A stretch of DNA of 64,000 nt, taken from assembly GCA_028532985.1 (NCBI GenBank), contig JANCIK010000002.1, positions 3,348,001 through 3,412,000 of the forward strand, read 5' to 3'. Below are positions 56,155 through 64,000 of this stretch, in pieces (within the stretch, counting starts at the first letter, position 1; the number at the start of each line of letters is the position of its first letter). The notes under the pieces were generated by a model. That model was given only the letters and a program-made list of their open reading frames with translations, searched no databases and was not told the DNA's origin. Made by a program: the position numbers and the translations under genes. Source of the stretch: Stropharia rugosoannulata (taxonomy: Eukaryota; Basidiomycota; Agaricomycetes; Agaricales; Strophariaceae).

Positions 56155-57532
56155 ACTTTGGGCACATGGTTGATTTTTGTAGTCCCGGTGGTCTTGAATT
56201 TGTATTTACAGCTCTCACAGGATCGTCAACCACCTGCTACATTATGGTAGCCGGGACTATTTCTCTCCATTGACCGTACATTCATGCTATTACATCTCCA
56301 AATTATCTCCCACCCCCACATTATCAATAATCAGAGTCTCTACCACATCAAGTCTAGCACACTATCATTTCTTTGTGCCACTAGTAGCGACTCTAATATG
56401 TTAAAATTCTTGCGTCGTGCGCCAATTGTGCGTCTGATTGAGTAACGTGTAAAAGTGGTAGCGAGGTGGTAGGGGAGCCCAATCATTATATTCGTTATCA
56501 TGGTAAATAAAACGGAAACAAGAGTGAACATTGTATGGTGTGTGGCAGACTCTAGTACTTCAGGTTAAGTGCTACCATAATTGTACTACAGCCAGGCTGG
56601 CTGGCCGAAGTACCTCTGGGTCCCAGGGTACTGCTCACTTAGTCCACTTGCATTCCACGAAGGTAGAACAAGACGTTTTGATTTGCATTTAATCATTATA
56701 TCTCTACTCGTGATCCACTTGTCATTGGACAGTGACCAAACGGTGGTAGTGCCAGGTGTCACTATCCTGGATCTCAACTCCGGAATTTGGTTCAATTACT
56801 GCATAGCGCATCCGCCTTGCAGTGCTAGCACATCTCGGGCTGATTGAGGAGAATCGAGAGCTTCAGGATCATTGACGATGGGGCTTGGGCCGACTTCCAA
56901 GTTAGTTACCGTTACTATGGTAGAACGTAGAAGGTTGATATTTCTTCCGACCATAGCAATGCATCCGAAGATATCTCAGGCTGCTCTCAGGAATGCCCAT
57001 ATAACAAGTTACCGTAGTACACGGCAATCTCGCCGCGAGTGGCGGCCAAGTAACATCAATCTCTTCCGCAGTATTACAGGCCCGTAGGCTCCAGACAAAT
57101 GGGTTACCTTTCGAAAGGAGTTCGCCTCATCCTTTCGCCTTCGGTTCTTCGGGGTAATTGCCATAGTATAGGTGTAACATGTAAGTCATTTCCTACCGAA
57201 TTTCAATTGCATGCTATCATGATATTTCGGAGGCATTCAAATTCAGTGTTTGTTGGAACCTGGGAGACATTAATCACCGAAGTCCAACAAGCGACATGAC
57301 GGACGGCACCTTATATCGCTTTACGTTAGCGCGTTTCCTCAGACGAGTCATGGTTTGAGGTAAAACGGTGAAGTAGTACCAGTCGCAGTTCGCACTGCTA
57401 GGCTAGCTGCGGTACTGCGTCCTGGCTTGAATCGCGATTAAAAGTCGAAGATTTGTCAGATATAAAGCATACACTACTTTGAGGACCCCTGTAAGAATTC
57501 GACAAGATACTGGTTCAAGCTGAAGTTGTAAC
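56155..57532. other. intergenic
   Basis: No gene, repeat or RNA supported. Confidence 0.4.
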
Positions 57533-59177
57533 ATGTCTAATGCCACCAGAAACATGGCTGGTTCTTCGTCTCAAACATCGGATGAATCCAATCTGCAATC
57601 ACGGCCGACTGATTCAAACGCGGACGATCCACCATCTCCTAGTGATAACGACTCAGTAGACCCCGAAGATGCAGCAAACCAAATCAAGACACTGAAGCGC
57701 CAACTGGCTGCTATGTCACAACAATTTAACTGCAGCAACAAACGCTCCAGGAAAGTACGGTGCGCATCAATTATATGGTTCATTGTCTTGTCAGGGGTGA
57801 AAACTGCACTGACGTTTTTACCAGAACCACAATGACATTGGGGCGCGGAATACGTCGTATAGCAACGTTATATGAGGGAATTTCTACTGTACTCGATGAA
57901 GTCGATGCTCAAAACTCGGAACCGCCAGATTCAACAGTAGTTGATCGAAGGTTAGTATTAATATTTACTTTTAACCTGGTGTCATTGTCTTATTCTCCAA
58001 ATAACTTGTGCGGGCAGCCGACAGCGTCTGATTGCTGCTTGGCCGATTATTTTAGAGCTCGTGCCATCACTCAAACAACTGCTCAAAGATGAAGACGACG
58101 TTGAAGTAATCCTGACGTTTATTAATGAAGTTTGGTGTGTCCACTTGTCGGCCTCTTATCGATACTCATGCACAATATTGCAGTTGCAACATGGAGCCAA
58201 TAGCGCACGCAGTGATGATGTCAACCGGATTAAAGCCGAGATCTGCTCCCGCGTCAATAGCCAGTACAAGCCAGACATTATTCTTCACAAAAACGATCGC
58301 TCAAACCGGGGGATTCAGCATGATGTCTGTGGAAGACTTCTATGTCCCGTCAATTACAATTGGGATGACCTGGAGTAAGTACTACAGTTCAACATCTTAT
58401 TATATATATGCCTGTTTCTTAACCTTGACAGAGTAAGAGCAAATATTCGCGCTAGCAAAGATGGATTCATCATCAACACCAACTACTATTTGAGATGTTT
58501 ATATTCATTACCACCTCCTAATCCCAAGCGCATTGAAGAAGGATTTCTTCGAAGCAATTTACTGGCCCAGGTTAGTGCATGATTTTGTAATAGGTCAAGC
58601 CCATTGTAATGTCTAATACTATTAGGTCTATGCTGCAATCTTTACATCACCGTCGTCAGCCGACTATGTGGTAGAATCTGAAACATCTTGTCAGCGATCC
58701 ATAAAATCAAGCAAATCTACAAAATCATCGGTGTCTACACTTCTGGGTATGAATGGGCGAGTTACAGGTCGCTCTATTGCCTATGCTGCAGTTATGGTAA
58801 ACTCAAACTGCTTGACCACTTCCATTCATTACTAACAATGTTTTTGGTTACGTGACTATATGTTGACCCAGCTTGTATTCAACCTCACCGATGCATCTCA
58901 ATGGACACATAGTCATAATAATTTTAGCTTTATCAATTTTTACAACTTTATAGTCGACTACTTTGAAGAAAGTCGCAGCCCTGCCTCAACTCGCCGTGTC
59001 AAAGAGCTGCTGCAGTGGTGGAAACAGTAAGTACTAATACATTAACACGGAATGTTCTACTAGGATTGCTCAAGTGAAACTACCCCCAATAGAAAAATAT
59101 ATCCACAATATGTTGCTGTATCAAATGACACTAATGAATCACACAGAATATTACTTGAACAAGATGACGACTATTAG
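57533..59177 (+). CDS. DUF6698-type protein
   Basis: The N-terminus from ATG 57533 is Ser/Asp-rich with a short helix (IKTLKRQLAAMSQQF). The body, in several exons (about 57800-57951, 58018-58129, 58184-58374, about 58434-58569 and further small ones to 59177), shows the DUF6698 pattern as I remember it: RQRLIAAWPIILELVPSLKQ, GANSARSDDVNRIKAEI, RGIQHDVCGRLLCPVNYNWD, a YYLRCLYS segment, FTSPSSADYV and FINFYNFIVDYFEE with QWWKQ near the end. The first junction, near 57750, is unclear: either a 35-40-bp intron or one missing base. Function unknown; the family is expanded in Agaricomycetes. Confidence 0.72.
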
Positions 59178-59960
59178 GACGGACCGTACGATAAAAAATT
59201 GAAAATATCATCTTCATCTACTTCAAGAGACGACTTAAAGCATTCATTAGTATATATATATAGGGAATTTCCAAAGCATTGTTCTCACTTATATTTACAT
59301 ACCTATCATCATAATCTGGCTCTCGAGCGCAGACCTTTTCCAATAGCAGGCCAGTAACCCGGGGCAAAAATTTGTGACTTGCCAAGCTTGTCGCATGGAA
59401 GAGAACTGTACTACTTGCAAGCTCAAGCTAGTAGTAACCGTCATGGTATTATGGGAGTCGCGGCGACTCCGACTCGGAGTCGGTGTGTTTATAATCTTAT
59501 TTAATCATTGTGCTGTCAGGTACCACGTACCACAACTTTGGTATCCGTAAAGCAAATTGCTGGTCCGCCCAAACTCGCGTGAGAGTGGTGTGAGCAAGAC
59601 GTGAGACTCAGTGAGTAACAGACGGTACCTGACCAGAGTCAGCGCTTACTCCTAGTACTAAGCTAATTAGTCAGCACAAAAGGATCATGTGATACATTAA
59701 CAACTGCTTGCAAATTGCAACGAACCAAGACATCCCGCTGGCGTAGGCTGGCATACTCAATTCTGTATCGCATCAACATTTGTTAGCCTCTCTTCGCACT
59801 CTTCGCTAAGATCATATATCAAAATCGAAATAGCTGGCTTCCAATGGTGTGGACGCTGCAGAAGGCATTAGAAACCCGAAAAATTAGGGACCAACTTCGA
59901 ACTTGCTTCGAACCTATTAGTTTATGTGTCGGGTCTAACGCTTCCACGAATCCGACAATG
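59178..59960. other. intergenic
   Basis: No gene supported. Confidence 0.4.
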
Positions 59961-60016
59961 GCGAGGACGAACGCTGAGAGCCCAGCTTTTGCGTACTACG
60001 CTGAAAGCTAAGGCTC
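59961..60016 (-). repeat. inverted relative of the 198-bp repeat core
   Basis: The reverse complement contains AGCCTTAGCTTTCAGCGTAG and AAAGCTGGGCTCTC..CGTTCGTCCTCG, matching the core of the units at 44281-44755 with a few differences. Similarity continues weakly to about 60090 (TAGCTAAGCTCTATCCCTGCG). A dispersed repeat family is therefore present. Confidence 0.65.
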
Positions 60017-61978
60017 TTATACCCCCAGGACGGGGACAGCGTGACGGCACCATAGCTGTAGCTAAGCTCTATCCCTGCGTCGTTCGTTATGACCAACCCA
60101 TCTGTCATGAAGGCATTCTGCCGGGAAAATGGTCAACCAATTCATCCACCATAGAGCCAGTTACACTGTGCATTGAAGGGACACGGGCATTATCAACAGC
60201 AGGAAATTTCGTGCTAACTTTGCGAGCCAGTTTTGGGTACTCCCGAAAGCTGTAGTCCTTTTTTTTCATACCGAGGAAGGCTCACACAGTTCCATACCTA
60301 CGGCTAAGCCCTATGCCTACATCGTTGTTATGATTATCCATGGGAGACACAGACATCACGCCGCTTCGAGAAAGGTAGTCAGCGAGGACACCTGGGAATC
60401 GCCACAGTACCGAGACTGTAGCGCTCGTTCCATCTAATACATCCCTCTACCTTACGCCAAGTACAACGCGAGAGACCCGCCGTCTGGAACACGATGAAGT
60501 CCATGTCTTAACCTTGGAAGCAATGCTTATGATGAAATGACGACCCCGGGCCTTGAAGAAGCACGGTTGTAGAGAAGACATTTTCTAGGCTGACCGGCTT
60601 GTTGCTCAGGGACGTTGTAATCTGATGGGCGTATCCAGATCTTGTTCTTATTCAGTGTGCAAAAATAAAGAGGACATTGTCAATTTACGAGTTGCTAGCA
60701 AGCGGGGTTCCGACGTTAGCTCGAGTTCTGTGGCTTAGAGTTCATAGGGCATTCTACGCCTTGGAGACAACATGGTGTCTAGCTCCCAAATTGTTAGCAA
60801 ATTATTCAAGCGGAACCCGTAGGCTACATCAGACATTCAAGACGAAGTCGGGTAGATCAAGACCGGGAGGCCTGAGCTGTCTGGTCTTTGAAATTTACTA
60901 CCAACGTATTTCCAGATGATGGGGTGAATCATAGTTCATCTTGTGTCACTGAAGCGCATTACCAAAGCCCAATGGTGACGAATGTTTTCTCACAAAGGAC
61001 AAACATTGCAAACACCTCAGTCTCAACTCAGTTTGCCTGGAAGCTCGGATACGTCAAAATAGATCTAAGTTAAGCTGGAACGCTACAACCTGAGCTAGAT
61101 GTACTCAAGATGCATTCAATATTATAGTAGGATCGAATCCATGGAATCACTGCTGCTTGGTCACCCCCACAACTCTACAACTTGGATCTGTACAGATCAC
61201 TTATTTGTTATCACTCCGACTACTAATGTCTAGAGAAAGAAAGGGGGGGAAGGGTGTGGAGGGTCATCTGGTCAGCCTGGGTGAATTGGACAAGCTCTCT
61301 AAGGAAATAACAGACATTGGTTGCAGACGTTGTCGCATGCACAAGTCGACAAATCATGGGAATGGTAATAGGCTCAATCCTGTTCCTAATTGTTCAATGG
61401 ACAACAAATCGGGAACTTGATGAGCTCAGAGTCTTCGTATTGGTTGAACTACTAAATCTCCGCCGTCTACAACCTGCAGAAACTTGGAGCTCGGGAAGTG
61501 GTCGGGTCTTTCGACAACCTTGCGACAACCTCCTTCTACGTCCCTATGCCGACCACGGTTGCCCATCTCTTAAATTATGCGCCGACACGCTTTCAAGAGC
61601 TGACATCTTCGAGACCGGAAGTCCTGTCTGGAACACTTATACTTGTCTGATCGACATTATCAAGACATACCGCAAATTGTTTTGCATAGGGAGCTTATTC
61701 ATGCTGTCGCATCGATATTGGGACATCGTTTTCCTGTTGAAAATGATACCTTCGGCGATCATTGTGGCTCCTTGAGTCATTGAACGATTCTCGTAAAGTC
61801 CCCGGAACGAACTTGACGACGCAGTCCTGACAGGTTCTGACTCGAACTTGAGTAAGTAGTTCTATTCAATAGCCTAACCTAGAGTAGCAATTAACCACGT
61901 GACAGACACTTAAAAGATGCAAAGCACAGCGAGTGGCAGTCTAAGTCTAAGCACACCGCTAATACACGCATAAGAAGG
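60017..61978. other. intergenic with possible gene remnant
   Basis: Open patches at 61.4-61.8 kb (for example LHRELIHAVASILGHRFPVE on +) could be remnants of a gene but change frame repeatedly and have no clear start. Nothing else supported. Confidence 0.3.
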
Positions 61979-64000
61979 ATGCCTCCTTTCAACCCAGAGG
62001 ACTTCTTTTACCATGGTCGACGTCTCTTCTCGCTTGCAGGGTATTTTGATTACCCCGTTGTCTGCGCTACTATGCTGTTCTTTTTGCCAGTATTCTCGGT
62101 TGTAACCTCTCGAATTATAAAAGGCAGAGACAAGCATTTTGAAATCTGGTCGCCGAACTCCCAACAACATCCCTTCTATCCAGGTCGGCGTGACATCAAT
62201 TATCAGCTTGGGTTAAGCCTATCTGAAGAATTAAGACGATGCGACGGTCACTTGGGCCGCTTCGACCCAACAGTTTCTCCCCAGCTGTTCATTTCCCAGC
62301 GACCATGGCTCCCTTACATGAAAAGAATCCCCTCGGACAATGAACCAGAATTTGCCGTGGCCTTTGATGTCTGGAACAGGAAATCACGCTGTCGTGGATA
62401 CGTGAGCGACACCTATATGTATGAATTACATTACCGTTTAGATGTGCTTTTCAAGGACTCGGACCTGGTTAAAGAAATCAAACACATTGACTATCGAATC
62501 TGGCAATTACGACCTTGCGTTCTTCACGATAACATCGAAGTTCTAAATGATTTACTTCGTTTTGACGAATTTGTCGACTTGTTAGCAGATTTGCAAAGTG
62601 GGTTCAAACATTTGGACGCATGGAACCGTCTCGCAAAAGCAATCATAACAGACCATCAAGAGGGAATGTGTACGCTAAGCCATGTCGAACGTGCAGATGA
62701 CACTCTGATAGGAGTTTGGCTGAACGGGGTAGATGAAGAGGACGGAATAAGAATGTTGCGACATCGAGTCCCCTGCTTCATTCTTCATGAAGTAGAGCCC
62801 ACGCAGGACCTGGCCCAAGTACATCCATTTCTGGACTGGGTATCAGGTTCATCTGTTACTGCTTTGGATAAAGCCTACCACGTTTACGATCGTATTTTGA
62901 AGGTAGCGGGTGTAGATCTACGAGACATGGATCGAGACTTCGGAATGTCGACGGCAGAAGAGCTAAATCCAACAGCAGACAAATGGCGCGCATCACCCTC
63001 TGCTCAAGGATATGAAAATGGGACTTACCAGGAACCCCGGAATGCCGATGTGATGCAAGCTGGTTCCAAACACACAGACACCCAGAGGCCGGAAGCAGAG
63101 GAAATTATACCACCACCAGTTCGGAACGCCTTTCCCGGCAAGTGGACACATTGGACCGAGGATACTGTTGAAGAGGCTGGGCGCGATACCCCGAGTATGG
63201 AGATTTTAGGGAAGGCACACAAAAATGCAATAGGACGTTACCGCTTTTATGACAGAGAGAATCGACGCGTACTCGGATTTGACGAGCCTGTTGTCCCCTC
63301 CGCCAACTATAAAGCTGATATGAACCTATATGGTTTGCCGGTACCGTCACCCCTGCTATTCGTGTGCAAGGTCAATCATAAAATTGAACATCGTTATCCT
63401 CGCTCTGTATGGATGTACAAAACGGACCGACCATTGACCGACGACATTGACCGAATTTACGTCCCTTCTAGTCCCTCCTTGTCCCCTCCTAGTTCTTCTG
63501 TGAACCTTCACCAGCAAAAAAACGTCCCTATATCTCTCCTACAAGAAGTTCGCCAGTCATATAGCATACTTGAGGGCGGGGATAGTGAATTGGATGACGA
63601 GGATTGGTCCCAGGAATCGCCCACCATTGTTCCGGCGGACGTCAGTCGAATATTGCCAAGTTCCCCTGACGCGGATTCAACTCAAGAAAATACCGACTCG
63701 GCAGTTTCTCAAATAAGCTCGACCCCGGAAATTATATCTGTCACGCTTAATGGAACGACAGAAATTCCATCTGAACCTGCGCTAAGTAAACGCAAACGGT
63801 CCCCTTTACCCGATGAAGAGGCAGATCATTCCAAGGTATTACTCCCGGAAGAGACCGAAGCGCTTCCTCAGACTGTCGCTGTAAGAAGTATTGCATTCAT
63901 CCATTATATTGAGACATGATCCTCATAAGTTTTATGTTTGCATAGGACACTGAACGTGTTGACGTTAATACTCCTCCCATTGACGACCCACGCATTGACC
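61979..64000 (+). CDS. large protein of unknown function, runs off the window
   Basis: Exon 1 is 61979-63880 (634 codons from ATG, segment PPFNPEDFFYHGRRLF), then a 65-bp intron (GTAAGA..CATAG), then exon 2 from 63946 in frame to the window end. One hydrophobic stretch near residues 20-45 (YPVVCATMLFFLPVFSVV) could be a membrane anchor. The middle is globular with aromatic-rich segments (AFDVWNRKSRCRGY, RVPCFILHEVEPTQDL); the C-terminal third is Pro/Ser-rich and acidic. I have a memory of similar uncharacterised Agaricomycete proteins but no function. Same orientation as the 857-residue gene. Intact as far as visible. Confidence 0.68.

Overview
The window looks like nuclear DNA of a mushroom-forming basidiomycete (Agaricomycetes). 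Genes are dense in short introns (mostly 50-75 bp, GT..AG), and the recognisable families are typical of that group: a fungal lipoxygenase without a PLAT domain, a DUF6533-type membrane protein, Plavaka-lineage transposases, DUF6532 and DUF6698 proteins, and a chromodomain Ty3 retrotransposon. I recognised no rRNA, tRNA or CRISPR.

Layout. 1-16 kb: a complete lipoxygenase gene (1.1-3.1 kb, +), a conserved four-helix membrane protein (4.5-5.6 kb, -), a 12-exon DUF6533-type gene (8.9-10.4 kb, +), a small three-exon gene of unknown function (12.1-12.8 kb, -) and less certain minus-strand coding stretches up to 15.9 kb. 19.5-41.5 kb: three nested elements. The outer layer is a ten-exon, minus-strand Plavaka-like transposase gene. 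Its third exon is split by a Ty3 chromovirus (22066-40062) with 463-bp LTRs and a perfect 5-bp target duplication. The 3' LTR of that element is in turn split by an 11.8-kb Plavaka-type DNA transposon (28208-39991) with 22-bp terminal inverted repeats. The inner transposon carries a transposase, a DUF6532 protein, a candidate 2-oxoglutarate/Fe(II) dioxygenase and further unknown cargo. Removing the layers on paper restores one uninterrupted splice and reading frame across the insertion point.

42-64 kb: two tandem RMI1-like OB-fold genes, a 198-bp tandem repeat with an inverted relative 15 kb away, a Cys/His-rich gene, a five-exon unknown gene, a probable MITE, an acidic unknown gene, a large 857-residue unknown gene, a DUF6698-type gene, and the first exon and start of the second of another large unknown gene that leaves the window.

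Functionally the window is a transposon-rich segment with a few single-copy genes. Most frame breaks inside otherwise coherent coding regions are single missing bases, often at homopolymers. They may be assembly errors, so 'pseudogene' calls based only on those breaks should be held loosely. Exon boundaries were assigned by hand from splice consensus, frame continuity and remembered family patterns; no database search was run.
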